A DNA stretch of 64,000 nucleotides from Casuarius casuarius (Eukaryota > Chordata > Aves > Casuariiformes > Casuariidae), in the NCBI GenBank assembly GCA_003342895.1, contig PTFA01000082.1, forward strand, positions 1,781,858 through 1,845,857. Reading direction: 5' to 3'. A program made the translations under genes and the position numbers. Below are positions 1 to 11,935 of this stretch, piece after piece (position 1 is the stretch's first letter; every line of letters starts with the position of its first letter). The notes under the pieces were generated by a model. The model had not been told where the DNA came from and did not search any database. It saw nothing but the letters and a program-made list of their open reading frames with translations.

Positions 1-354
1 TTCCAAATTTATTAAAAAAACTTCATGACTTCCATTCATAGGAATGGCCATTTCATTGCTATTGATGTGGAGCTAGATCTAAGGTAAGTGTGTATATGCT
101 CACAGATCGTTCAAGTGCAAGAAAGCATATTTTAGTCACCAGGGAAGATCTTTTTGGACAACTTTTTACTTTTGTTCTTGCANAAATGCAAGCCGAGAAG
201 TATTGAAGCAGTGCACTGCAGTGCTATTTAACTGTTTTCCTGGCTGTTAGTAAGAAATCTCTAAGCTAGTGGAAGCTGACCAAGAGCATTCAGCTGTATC
301 ATTTTCTTCTCTTGTCTCTTCCTCCCTGTCCTGACAGACATATACCTATATACT

Positions 355-387
355 TGTGTGTGTGTGTGNGCGCGCGCGCACGCGCGC
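355..387. repeat. Alternating TG/CG dinucleotide tract
   Basis: An unbroken pyrimidine-purine alternation of about 33 bp: (TG)n runs into (CG)n with one CA step. Position 369 is N and is expected to be a pyrimidine. Alternating TG/CG is the classic sequence for left-handed Z-DNA and is prone to length change. CpG-dense alternation is rare in methylated vertebrate intronic DNA. Confidence 0.9.
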
Positions 388-1257
388 TGTTTTCCTTTTG
401 AATCTAAATAGGTGTGGGCTTACCTGGGACCAGGGATTGGTTGGGAAGGGTTGTTAGCTGAGAGGAATAAATAAAAAAATGAAGATCGCAGTTACAGAAC
501 GTAGCAAGCTTTAGGTACATTTTGAAGAATAGAAGTGGTCGTATTTGCTTTATAATGCCTGGATTGGCTGAGAGTAACTTATTAAAAACATTCTGATCTT
601 GCACCTTAAGGTCCTGGCACAGCAACATGTCAGGATAGTGAACACTCAAATAAACACTGCAAGAGAGAGGAACTTGCTATAACAAGTTCATCAACCTATA
701 GGTGCATAATATTTGCAGCAGTTAAGGACAAATAAAGCAAAATACAAATTCACCTGAGAAGCAAAGATTCTTTTTCAAACCTTACTGTTGTTCAGGCTCA
801 CTGTTTTTGTAACAAAGTGGAAGTGTGTTTAAAAAAGTATTACAAACTGAGCCAGAAGTACTGCATTGTTAGTAACTGAATCATGTTTTGTACATGAAGG
901 CACCCATGTAAATTTGAAAAGGTTATTACTTGTGTGAAGGAGGATGGAATTTACCCCACTGAACATGTCATGTATTCTGTTCACATACAGAAAAGGCAAT
1001 TTTATTTCTATGCATAGTCTCAAAATAGATAAGTTTAAAGGTCTACTTCAGTAAATGTGCAAAACCAGGTGTGGCCTTATGAGATTATGTGCTTAGGGAA
1101 GATCACAATTCTACAGGTGGAAGCAATGTAAGAAATAGCAGCATTTTTTTTCTATATTCATGCATACCAACAGTAAAATGGACATAGTAAGTCAGAAAAC
1201 ATATTCTGAATCTTTTCTCCTGTAACTAGGACCTATGATTACTTTTTATTTTTTCAG

Positions 1258-1342
1258 AAAAATACTATCTGGAATGGAGAAAAAGATTCTGTATTAACAA
1301 TTTTACTGGAACAAGACCATTTTTTAAAAATAAGGAACATGA
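1258..1342 (+). other. Possible cassette exon within the PACRG last intron
   Basis: A long T-rich tract ending in CAG (1255-1257) is followed by 85 nt and then a near-consensus donor, GA|GTAAGT (donor at 1343-1348). The terminal PACRG exon is entered in phase 1, with its first two bases completing a codon. Entered in that same phase, this 85-nt segment has no stop. Splicing it onto the terminal exon would give a stop almost at once, creating a PACRG form with a different short C-terminus. I do not recognise the encoded peptide as a known domain, and AT-rich introns contain many decoy exons, so this is only a candidate. Confidence 0.2.
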
Positions 1343-3822
1343 GTAAGTCAAATGTTATTAAAATAAAAAATAAAAATATATATTAAAAAGTTTCCTCTAA
1401 AAATATTGCCAAATATATTAATAATCATTTGATCTCAAAAAAACTGCTAGCTATTTCCATGTTTTTATACATGCCTGTTCTGTGCATTTACTTCTTTGGT
1501 TACAAATGGTGATATTCAAGCATCACAAAAATGTTTGTCTCCTCCTAACTTGTATACCACAATCCCTTTGTGAAAGTGTTAGGGGTACATTTAAAAAAAT
1601 ACCACCTATGAACTATGATACCTATCACATAAATGGCATAGTAAATAATGATTTTATATTGGATATTAAAGGAAGTAATGTTATAAAATTGCATAAGTGG
1701 CCAAACAAAAATGTTTTCTACATATTGCGAGAGTGTGTCAGTTTGCTGTATCTCAGTAGGTGGTCTTAGTAGTGGGAGAGGTTCCTGGAAAAAACATGCC
1801 AATATACTCTGTCTTTGTACAAACCTGCTGATGTTATCAATAGCATTTTTTACTGTGGACTGAAGATACAGTGCTGTAGATGCATGGACTTTCCCAGATA
1901 CACCGGTGAAAAATTCTTTGGCCTTCCCCTTAGACTGAAGGGCTACACATGCCTATAATTCTTACTTTCCAAGTAACAGCTACTGCAGTTCAGTTTCCTT
2001 TGGTTTTTCACGTCCAGCAGAGTAGTTCTTCTTAGACAAATGAAAATAGCAGACAATTCAGGAGCTGGCAGTATCAGCGTGCTTCACTATTTCAGTCCCT
2101 GCAGTAATCTTGATGGCAAGCTGGACAGATAAGCAGTCTCACTTGAGATGGCTGAACGTTAGCCATTATTGAGAGAGGTTATGCAATGCAGTTTCACAAC
2201 ATGCCACCAGCCAACCTCCCTTTCACTGATTTATCTCAGGAGAAATACATGTTCAGAGAAAAGTATGCTTCCTCAGTTCATTTAGTATCAGTAAAAAGTG
2301 CTCAAGGGTTCTTGGAAGGAAGATATTTAAATGCCAATACTTAAAATAACATTTTTTTAATAGAAGCTAACTCAGAACAAGATTTGAAGAACTCTGTAAG
2401 CTATACTGGAAAGCTGTCATATCCCCCGTTCTTCAAAGCTCTCATTCTTCAGTTACTACTTTGTAATTTCGAAATGANGTGAAAAACACAGAGATGGAGT
2501 GTTGAGAATGACTGTATGCTATATTTTTTTTTTTTTTTGCTGAGCTATAGTCTTGTGACAGTGGTACTATGTCCTCACTTAACTGTGTGCCACAGAATAC
2601 AAGAGAGCCTTTTTTGGCATACCAAGATACAGTCTCTTCAAGTATCCCTTCAGAAGACTAAACTGCTGCATAAATCAAGATGAATAAGTTTCTTATGACC
2701 TGAGAGACTGGATTTTTTGCATGTAACTTCCATGTTACTTGTAACTTGCACGTAGCTTTCCACATAAATCTGACTTTGATGTGAGAAGATCTCAAGCATT
2801 CAGCATGTGGTGCTGGATGCCGCTGAGCTTCTTTCTAGAACGTACCTGAGACCCTTTTGAAATNACATGTTGAACAACAAAAGGTAGAGATGTAATTTAA
2901 AGAAGAAAACAGGTGAGTGTTTTCCAGTTAGAGCCACTAATGAAATAGCTCGCTATATTCACTTATCTTTCTTCACACTTAATGCAGGGAAAATTTTGAA
3001 AACATAAATTTTGAAAAACATAAATAAGTAAGAGACAGTTTGGTGAGAGATTCCTAAAGATTTACCTAAAAACATTCCAGTCTGCCTATGGTGTATGTGC
3101 TGTTCCTGTATTGCTTTCAAAAGGCTTCAACTTTCACAATTCAAAAGCTGTGAATCTGCAGAAACACCACACCTAGGGGATACAATTTTCTTTCTCTTTT
3201 ATCTGTTTTACATTCTTGTAAGTAAAGACTACACATTATAATACATTGTAGTCGTGTCAAAAAATTGTTTTTTTTCTGTTTGTTTGAAAAGCTGTAATAA
3301 ATTCAAATGCGAGCTTTTCTTACTGTAAAATGAATGGCTGTTAACTAGCCTTTGATGAGCATTTATTGTGATGTCCTTCCTGTTGTTCATAAAAAGAATG
3401 CAAATTCTTATCTTGGGAAGGCTTTTTATTTTTGATCTTTCATAGGCATTGATACAGTTGGAAGAACTCAAAACAAAACGAAATCAGATCACTCAGTTTG
3501 CCTTTTTTAAAATTTATTTTTAAAAACATAGCAGAAGTAATTCTTCTGACCATTACAGTACAGATATTTGGGGAGGAGTGGGTATTCTTTTCTCTGTCTG
3601 GCTTGAGGATAAAATAGTACATTTCATTTTCAGTGCTATCTGTCCTTTAAGCTGCATAAATTCAGTCTTTGTCCCATAGCAATGAAAGAAATCTTGGCAA
3701 GGCCACACAGCCTTTCATAGCCATCTCCTTGTCCCTGCTCAAATCACTGCTGAAAAACCCTCAATTAACTTAAAGTTCTTGTTTATTGCACTTAATTAGG
3801 GAACAGAAGAACTGGCAACTTC

Positions 3823-3862
3823 AGGCATATTCAGCAACTTATAGGCATATCTAGCAACTTAT
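3823..3862. repeat. Two-copy 20-bp tandem duplication
   Basis: Two adjacent 20-bp units (3823-3842 and 3843-3862) share the pattern AGGCATAT..AGCAACTTAT and differ at two neighbouring bases (TC versus CT). A small local duplication, probably from replication slippage. Confidence 0.85.
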
Positions 3863-6141
3863 TGCCAAGATATTCATGGGAAATTTTCAACATATTGACC
3901 TATTTTTGATATGGCTGCATTCTAACGACAATGATGGGCTCACCTTTCTATCCCTAAGTTACAAAAGCTGTCACTGAAGTCATTCAGTTGTCACTGAAAT
4001 TTTTGATGGGCAAGCTGTGCCAGACAAGGTCCTTAGATAGTAATGATTTTGAAACTTTCATTTTGAAAAGTGAATTTTGACACAATAAGTGCCATTAGCA
4101 CTTGACAGACATGCAAACACGCCAACTGTTATTAACACAAAGTAATGAATTACTGAGCTTTTTGCTTGTAAAGAAGAACCCAGGGCTTGCCCTCAACAGC
4201 ATTCTAATTACATAAATAAAAATATTCCGAGGGGAGAAGGAAGAAGGTTTGTCAAGCATCTTGATTTTAAGTATGAATTAACTTGCTGTTAAAAATTGAC
4301 TATTGTATTGTATGATTATGTTTTATACTGAAATCAGTGAACGTTAAAACATTTTGGGACTTTCAGCTTTGTCACTTTAAATTACTTTATACAATAAATA
4401 ACGTTTATTCCACAAAAAAATTTTTTTTGCATGGTTTTCATTCCTTTTGCATTTTTTGTGCTATATTTGGATGAGGAGTTAGTGTGAAATAATATGCAAA
4501 TATATTTCAGATCAGGCCAACAAAGCTATACAGGTTTTCACACACAAACATGTTTTCTAGCTAACAAACAGTAGTTACTTTGTGCTAGCTCATATGTATC
4601 GAAACAATTGGAAGAACATCTGATTCACATCAGTGGTGCAACTCTTGTTGCACTTTAAGCATGATTTGTGACCTAATATATTATTTTGCAACAGTAAACA
4701 GTGTATCAAGGCCGCAGAGCTCTCAGCGTCCAGCTTCTGTTCCCCTGTTGTTCACGCTGTTTATCTAAGATTATTTAACACTACTTTATTTGATATTGAT
4801 CACTAGCACAAACACAGGCAAACATCAAAGTCTAAATTCATTAGAGTAAAAGTATTTATGTACTTAAGGAAGCAAAAAAATGGAATAATCTTTTCTCATT
4901 TTTTAACCAATTGGTCAAATATGTTTGCTAATACCATTTGTTACAAAATCTGTGATTTCATTTTCTTTTTCGTACTTCAATTAAAAAAAAAAAAAAGTCT
5001 GGACTTAGAATGGATTACATCTGATGTTGCTAACATTTCCTGGAAATGGAAAACTGTGATAACAGCTGCTATCTTGGCTCATTTTCAAATTTTTTTTTTT
5101 TAATACTGCAGCAATTTACAAGTAGTTAAAACTATCTCCAGTAGGCTTGCATCATTACTAAAAACATCATAAGTCAGTTAAATATTTCCTTTTCAATCAG
5201 AGCACTTCCTCCACTTACTGAACTGTTGACTGTGTGGATAGTATTTATAGTAACAACACTAACTTTTTAAAAAAATGCTAGTTTATGAAATAAGCTAAAA
5301 TCTAGATGCATATGGAAGATGACAACAGAAAGAGTCTATATTTTACGTTAAAGCAAGATGTCTCTGATGAGATATAAGACAATCTTGAAAGCATCTTATT
5401 TAGATAGACAACACACAGTTAATTCATATGCAAAGCATATAGTTTTTCTTTCTTTACAAAACCTATGATAAGCAGAAATGTTTCTGTATTAGTATTTGTT
5501 TTAAATTATAGCATACATGCTTTCTTCATTCTCCTGCAAGCTTTGCAGTACTGTAGTAATGTGATTAACACTCAGTGCTAGTGATGAAAAACAGTGAAGA
5601 GCCAAGTTAACCAAGACACAAAGAACTCTAAATGTTGACAAAGTCAACAAAAAGGGCTGTGCATATTCAACGATTTTGCCTCCTTAAGCCTTTTAGTGCT
5701 TTCAGCTTTAATGTTTTAAAGTGTTTTGAAATACGCAAGTTAAAATTCTATTTGAAAATACAAGTAAAAATTTTTAAAAATATTTTTTCATAGTTTCAAG
5801 TCAGAGTGATAATGAAATTTTATTAATTTTTCAGCTAAAGTTATGCTTCTTTCTTAGGTGTATGATAAAGCTTCCATAAACACTGTATGTATGCGAGTTA
5901 GAATCTGTTAGTATGCCAAAAGCTTATTTTTGTTTTGTATCAAAACAGATAATAGTTCCCCTCATGAAATTTAAAACTGTCCATCTTCATCAAATACTTA
6001 TTAAGATTTAAGGACTTCTCTTAAACTGTAATTATTTAATTAATTATTTTAGTACTTAAGGACTAGTATTTAAGCACTTCCCTTCATCATATCTGAAATG
6101 GCTGGTGAAAAGCTTTGCCAGCTCAAGGGTCTCTGCACCAT

Positions 6142-6332
6142 TTCTGGTTCTGGGATTAGTCTGTGCAGAACGAATTCAGGTATTTGACCTTGAGCAACCT
6201 GATCTAACTTTGAAATTGGAGCTGACTTTAAGCAGGGAATTGGACCAGATGACGCCAGAGGTTTCTTCCAACCTAAATTGTTCTATGAACTCTTCTTTCT
6301 GATGTTCTAGCTCTGGGACTAGTCTGTGCAAG
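6142..6332. repeat. Pair of 28-bp direct repeats around the CR1 fragment
   Basis: Positions 6142-6169 and 6305-6332 both read TTCT.G.TCTGGGA.TAGTCTGTGCA with only a few transition differences. They flank the CR1 fragment almost exactly. They could be a long target-site duplication or an older local duplication into which CR1 inserted. Confidence 0.7.
6170..6304 (+). mobile_element. CR1 LINE 3'-end fragment
   Basis: The 3' part reads like the conserved 3' untranslated end of avian and reptilian CR1: a TTGAGCAACCTGATCTA-like start, then GGACCAGATGACGCCAGAGG, then TTCCAACCTAAATTGTTC and a single TTCTATGA-type terminal unit at about 6281-6290. The copy is 5'-truncated to about 130 bp and well diverged, as most CR1 copies are. 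It lies in the sense orientation of PACRG, inside the last intron. It is bracketed by two diverged 28-bp direct repeats (6142-6169 and 6305-6332), which is unusual because CR1 generally leaves little or no target duplication. Confidence 0.75.
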
Positions 6333-7274
6333 GCTGGTTGAAGTGTCTGTGTGCACATGATCTACACATGCCCTAAGAAACATTTAAAACTGGTATTTCT
6401 GTTGCTCTGAGTCGTCAGGAATGGAACACAGGGTTCTTTGTCCTGTCTAGTATTGACCAAAAGTCCATAACCTTCTGGTGGCTCTTCCTTTGTCTGAGTG
6501 AAATGAATAAGCAGTATTCCTCCATTTCTTAGCAGGCAGAAGGGTTTTAGAGTCTTATCCTGGAACTTTTCACAAACTTTCAATTAAATGGACAAGGAGA
6601 CCAGACTACCTCATCCCTTCCAGTGTGGACAATTTCAAAGGTGAGTTCTGAGCCCCAGTGACAGGAGCAGTGAGAAGGAGGCCTCTGTCCTTGTACTGCA
6701 CTGACTCAGTAGGAGCCTTTACTTTCCACTCCAGTCAGGAAGCCAACTACTTTACAGCAAAAAAATCAATCATCTTCACAACGGACCTTTGGAAAGTTTA
6801 TTATACTCTCAAATGTACCTGAGCAATGAACCTATGAGATGGGAGCCCTGATACACATACACGGCAATCGGTATATCTGACATCAGCTTTGGTTTATCCC
6901 TTGTTTCTGATGCTTGCTCCAAGAAGGGATAAAGTCCTGAATTTTGCCCCCAAACATTTTAATGTTAGTTTGTATTCCTTAACTGTATATTGTTCTGTGA
7001 TTGACTCTTCTGTAGAAATATGATTCCATAATCAGTAATACATCTGCACTTGCCGATACCATCACTGCTGGGGTTTTTTGAAGTAACAATCTCGTGTAGT
7101 TAAGTGGTTAGTGTGTGGGATTACTGTAATCATTTTAATTGCTCAAAAAGCTTTTTGGTTTGACTAGGATGAGCTGAATTAGCATCTTAAGAATGATTTT
7201 TACCGTATTTATAGTTTAGCCTAAATAGCACTTTTATTATTTACACTAAAAAGTTAAAAAACATGTTTTGTGAC

Positions 7275-7365
7275 AGATCTCTTGCACAGCTTTGAGCAAG
7301 TCACTTTACCTTCCAGGGTCTCTGTTTCTCAAGATTCAAAAAGGGAGGAATGATGTTTATCTTTC
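7275..7365 (-). mobile_element. MIR-like SINE relic
   Basis: GAGCAAGTCACTTTACCTTC, then a CTCTGTTTCTCA-like stretch, then AATGATGTTTATC follows the order of the reverse-complemented MIR/CORE-SINE consensus (the GGCAAGTCACTTAACCT..CTCAGTTTCCTC..TAATAAT pattern). The copy is old and partial. MIR-type SINEs predate the amniote radiation, and remnants in introns are expected. Confidence 0.5.
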
Positions 7366-9110
7366 CAAGAAAAGTTTTATGGATTTGTGTATAAAAATTC
7401 ATTATACGAGAGCTCTCAATTATTAACTAGTAGTGGTTCAAACATTTCTGTTCAGACAGCAAGCTGAAATACATGTGTGTGCATATGCATTCATAAGTTC
7501 ATCAGTGAAAATGAGAAGAATGGCTTTTGAGTTACAATCATTACTATTTATCATTACACTTCCTTACGAAAAAACATTGTTTAAGCTGTGGACATGGACC
7601 TTGCTTCACAGTCTCTTCAGAAATCTTTAAAGTGTTATTGTTTTCTCCAAGACCAAGCATTCCTGAGATATTTAACATTTGCTGAAGTTCTGATGTTCCT
7701 CTAATAATAGGTGTATGATGACTCCAATTTTAATTTTTGTTTTCCATGAAATTGAACCTTGGAAACAGGCACCATCAAAAGCAGGCTTTCATATCTGTTA
7801 TTTACAGAGACATACTCTGACATATCTGAGAGATTAAAAAACTCTCTGTTCAAAAGCTGGTGCTCCTTGAAGTGAAATCTAATAAGCTGGAAGAATGTCT
7901 AGGACGCTTTCAGATGCTAACAAATATCCAGAGATAAGAATAGATCTGACTGAGCTTTGAGGGTTGGTTTACCTTTCTCCTCCCATCCAGGACTTAAAAA
8001 CTGCCCTATCTATCAAGCTTTTAACACTCTGAGAGAAACCTTGCTTGTCCTTCTTTAATGTACTGCAATTTTTAATTTGTAATATTACTGTATTGAAATT
8101 TAAAAATTAAATGAAATGGAATACAAATAACTAGAATTTCCTTAATACCCTGAATCATGAGTAGAAGAAGCATGTCTAGACTCAAATATAAACCATATTT
8201 TAGAGCAAAATTCAAATCCTCCTTCACTTCCCTGCCAAAAGCTGAGTTCAGCCCCAGAGGGTGTGAGTAGGGTTTCCTCGGCTACAGCAGCTGGCAGCAC
8301 CAGCACTTAGAGCAGGGCAGGGAGTGCCATTCCTCAGCCTGGTGTGCTGGTGATTTCATCAGCCAAAGCAGGTCTTGACAGGTGCAAAGCCTTTTGCTTC
8401 ACTTTTAAGGCTCATGAAAACCTTTGGCGCATAATTTAGGAGACTAGGAACTAACTTTTTGATCCAGAAAGGGAAAATGAGCCATTTTCCCGATTCTAAT
8501 CCTTTAGATCTGTTAGTACCGCATCAATGCATTTCTTCCAAGCACAATAATAACATTTGCTCTGAAAAGAGTTCTTGATGCATGCTGAATTTGCCAGATG
8601 TTTCACTTTGAGATGAGGATATGACAAATGTGCTTTCTAGCATTTTTATGTTGATATATTCTCCCTCACAAAGGACAACTTCATAAAGAGCTTGAATCAG
8701 ATCCGCATTCACACTTTACATATGCAGCGTTTTTGTGGCTCACAAAGTTGGCTCCTCATGCAAACTAACTTGGAAATAAAGTCAAATCAAAGAAGGGCAT
8801 GCTGAGACTGCTATACTTCGGGAGCTATTTTCTTCCAACTCATCATCATTATTATGACTAGATATTTACCCTTAGGTGTGTTGAGCAGATACATCTGACT
8901 CATCCATTTAGTGCTGACATTCAGTACTAGACTGGATGTTGTCCTGTTGGGTTAATCATTATCCTTTCTGTCTGAAAGATTTGGTAATTCCTACAACTGC
9001 ATAGGATAGCTATTTTGAGACTTACCAGGTGACTTCAGAGCTGACATAACCTTTCTGATACTGTCCGTTGTAACCTGCGTCATGACATTAGCATGAATTA
9101 TAGCTGTCTT

Positions 9111-9178
9111 GATGATACAGACCTTCATATAGCACAGATGGTCTGTGGGAAAAAAATGGTAATGAAGGTCTGTACATC
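9111..9178. repeat. Stem-loop with a 13-bp perfect inverted repeat
   Basis: TACAGACCTTCAT (9116-9128) is exactly reverse-complementary to 9162-9174. After a one-base bulge, GATG (9111-9114) pairs with CATC (9175-9178). The 33-nt interior contains a nested CACAG..CTGTG stem. Total length is about 68 nt, within pre-miRNA range but with a large loop. I know of no named RNA at this place. It could equally be a chance or duplication-derived inverted repeat. Confidence 0.6.
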
Positions 9179-11462
9179 ACACATTCAGCCCTCCCTTGCA
9201 GACTATTTCTCTTTTCATTGCCTCATTCTTTTAGGTACCTCTTAATCAACTAAGGCATCATTTATTGCAGAGACTATGCATTATAATAAAGACTGTAATA
9301 TGGGATGCTGGAAAATACAGTCTACCACCAATATTATCTCCATGTTCTGTTCGCCTTCTCCAAACTTGCTTAGTTCTCCATTATGCAATATATCACCGTT
9401 ACTTCCTTAGAGTCAATTTTTTTACCACTTCTTTGAAAGAATGATGAAAGCTGTGTAAGCTCATTAACAGAGCATGTGTGTAGGCTTAAAATTACAGATA
9501 ATAGGCAAATGGTTGGAAAGTCAGTAATTCCTTTACATATTTGCCAAGAGCTAGGTCAAGGTTCAGGGTTTCCTTTGCTCAAACTGGTGAAATCAGAAAT
9601 ACCTCCAGGTGTTCTGGGGAGTGCTGGCAGTGCACATGCAACACAGTTACCTCAGGTGTTTTCTGCAAGAGAAAACCATGCTCAGGCAAAACTCCACTCA
9701 ATTTTAATGTGCTTTTCTTCCCACATAATGTATTTTGTATAAACTAATCGTATTTTATTTAATAGCTTTCAGTGTTTTCTACAGGCTGCCATAATCCATT
9801 TTATTTAATATTACAGTCATTTCAACTGTAGTAAATTTTCATATCATAACCCTGGCTTCTCATGTCAGTGAAATAAATAGTTAATATACAGGAAAGTGTT
9901 TGTGTGTTTAAGAGTAATCATCATAAAAATGTAATGCCTTTCTACTGAGAAGCCTGGTTCTTATACATCGTATCTGTATTTGTGTAAACATTTTACAAAA
10001 AGAGAAGAGACAAATGTTTATAATGATTTTGAAAAACTGAGATATGCATAATTAACTTGGTATATGAGCAGCTATTTCAGAGTAAGATTCAGCAAAAGGA
10101 TGATTTTTACCCCAGATTTCATCAACTCTTTCTTCATGAGCATTGTTTTTCAGTTTTTACTGGTAAAAAGCTCACAAACTTAAAATCCAGATCCTTGAGT
10201 TTGGATCCAGGAAAGGATGTAAGGGATATAGTGGTTGTAGATCTGCACCCCATAGGACTGGTGATGTAGAGGCAGCAGCAGGCGCAAATCCTACCCCTGC
10301 CCTTGTCTGCACCGTGTCTCTAATGTGAAAGGAGCCCTCTGAGAAGTCGCTTCCATCTTTTTGGCAAATGTGTCCTTTGCTGGCCAGCTGAGACTATCAA
10401 TAAGCAAGCGGCTTCATCTGAGATGTTCAATGTACGATGTGGGCAGGCTGTCACTGCTAACTGGAGAGAGACCACTGGCTGATTTCACATGGACCATGGT
10501 ACAGCGGTGAGACAGCCGCTCCACCTACCCTCCCGCTACCCAGTGCACCTGGGCCAGAGCACCTTATGCTCTTACCAGATTACTTTTGATCTATGTCTTG
10601 GAATGTACTCATATCAAGATTGCTTTCAGAATATTGTTTTGAAACAAAATGGAATATATTTTCTGCCTTTAAATCTCTCAGCATTATTGCAGGCAGAGTT
10701 ATGTCTTACTTGTATTTTTTGTTGTCATAGTTATTTACATTGGGATTTTTTTTTTTAATTATGCTATGTGTACATGAATATATGTGACCCCTGCTAGTCC
10801 ATGTTAGAGAAAGCAGCTGTAAATGTTACTGCACCTAAGGGCTGGAATAATTTGTCCTTTTGACACTGACTTAATTTACACATTTTTCAGGGAGCAGAAA
10901 TTGAATAGGTGCCATGTAGTTCTCCGAACGTCTCTTTTAGGTCAAATTACATCCCCTCTATCAGAAACAACATAAGCCTGTGAATATGATGTTTAACATG
11001 GAACAATCCCGAAACAATATGTTTTGTAGATTTCAAATCATAACATGTCTAGCTTAAGTCACATTTTGTAGATAAGCGTTTATGCATCTGGCAGTAGAAT
11101 TTTGTCCTAAATATATTATGAAATGAAGTAGTAATGGTCTTAAGAGATTAACCATCTAAGAGAGAGTCCATCTATACACTATTGCAAAATGTGTTTTCTT
11201 TATTTTTTATTTGGATTTTCAATTAGATACTAAAGTAATGAGTACGTGAATATATTTTAAAGGCATATCGAGTGGGAGCAGCAACAGAGCCTTAAAGTGA
11301 TATTGAAAACATCCTGTTTTGAAAACAGCTGTTTCGTATCACAGAGCAAAGTTTCCAAAAGTGTCACAGTAACTGGCCAGCAATTCTAATTCCCTATGTC
11401 ATTATTTCAAAATATTTAAGAGCAAATGTTAATGTAACTTTTGTTTTTTGTTTTATTAACAG

Positions 11463-11623
11463 TTAATTCAGGTGATAGGATAGACTACAGCCAGCAGAAG
11501 CGTGAAAATATTGGAGACCTGATTCAAGAGACACTGGAAGCCTTCGAGCGCTACGGTGGAGAGACTGCTTATATAAACATTAAATACATGATCCCTACTT
11601 ATCAGTCGTGCATATTAAACTAA
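11463..11623 (+). CDS. PACRG: PACRG terminal coding exon (C-terminal 52 residues plus stop)
   Basis: PACRG is an axonemal inner-junction protein of motile cilia and flagella that binds microtubules and partners with FAP20/CFAP20. It is named for the head-to-head promoter it shares with parkin. This exon encodes the family's conserved C-terminus: after the acceptor AG at 11461-11462 the frame reads [15 protein letters not shown], then [17 protein letters not shown], and ends TYQSCILN followed by TAA at 11621. As I remember the mammalian protein, it is the same with a few conservative changes (for example SGDGIDYSQQ and TYESCLLN). The exon is entered in phase 1: its first two bases, TT, complete a valine codon begun in the previous exon, which lies outside the window. 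No frameshift, internal stop or N is present, so it looks functional. Confidence 0.95.
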
Positions 11624-11935
11624 GTTGTGTCAAAAGGGATTATTCCATTTGTGCTCTAAAAAACCTATATCTAACTCTGTGTGGCATCTTGTTAGTCATG
11701 CTTTTCTTCTCTACAGCTGCTAAAATAGTGGCTTCTGGGGCATTAGACTGTTAGCACTATTGTGAACAAGTCTTTCCAATACATAAATAGTGCCTGTTCC
11801 TTTGATTACAATGGTGTACTGTGCTTGTTTGTTCCATGAAAGAATTGCTTCTTTATAGCAGAACTGACTGGAGCAGGAATCAGAGTTAAACCTTCAGTTG
11901 TATAGACAATAAAACTATAATTTTCATACGCAATT
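11624..11935 (+). other. PACRG: PACRG 3' untranslated region
   Basis: From the stop codon to roughly 20 bases after the AATAAA signal. It is short, AT-rich and free of obvious repeats. The exact cleavage site cannot be read from sequence alone. Confidence 0.65.
11908..11913 (+). terminator. PACRG polyadenylation signal AATAAA
   Basis: A canonical AATAAA hexamer 285 bases after the PACRG stop codon, followed 30-45 bases later by a GT-rich stretch (TTGCTGTTCTGTGTCC, from about 11942) that fits the downstream cleavage-stimulation element. This is the first good signal after the stop. Confidence 0.7.

Larger units (their letters stand above)
1..11462 (+). other. PACRG: Last intron of PACRG (3' part)
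   Basis: This stretch ends at the splice acceptor of the terminal PACRG exon (a T-rich tract, then AG at 11461-11462), so it is inferred to be the 3' part of the last intron. I read both strands and found no other exon that I recognise as PACRG. It is AT-rich and holds a Z-DNA-prone tract, a 20-bp tandem duplication, a CR1 3' fragment, a MIR-like relic, an inverted repeat at 9111-9178 and one possible cassette exon, each listed separately. The open frames here are short and unrelated to known proteins. The 5' end of the intron lies outside the window. Confidence 0.8.

Noticed and set aside
4494..4501. Octamer ATGCAAAT
   Set aside because: About two copies of any 8-mer and its complement are expected by chance in this window.
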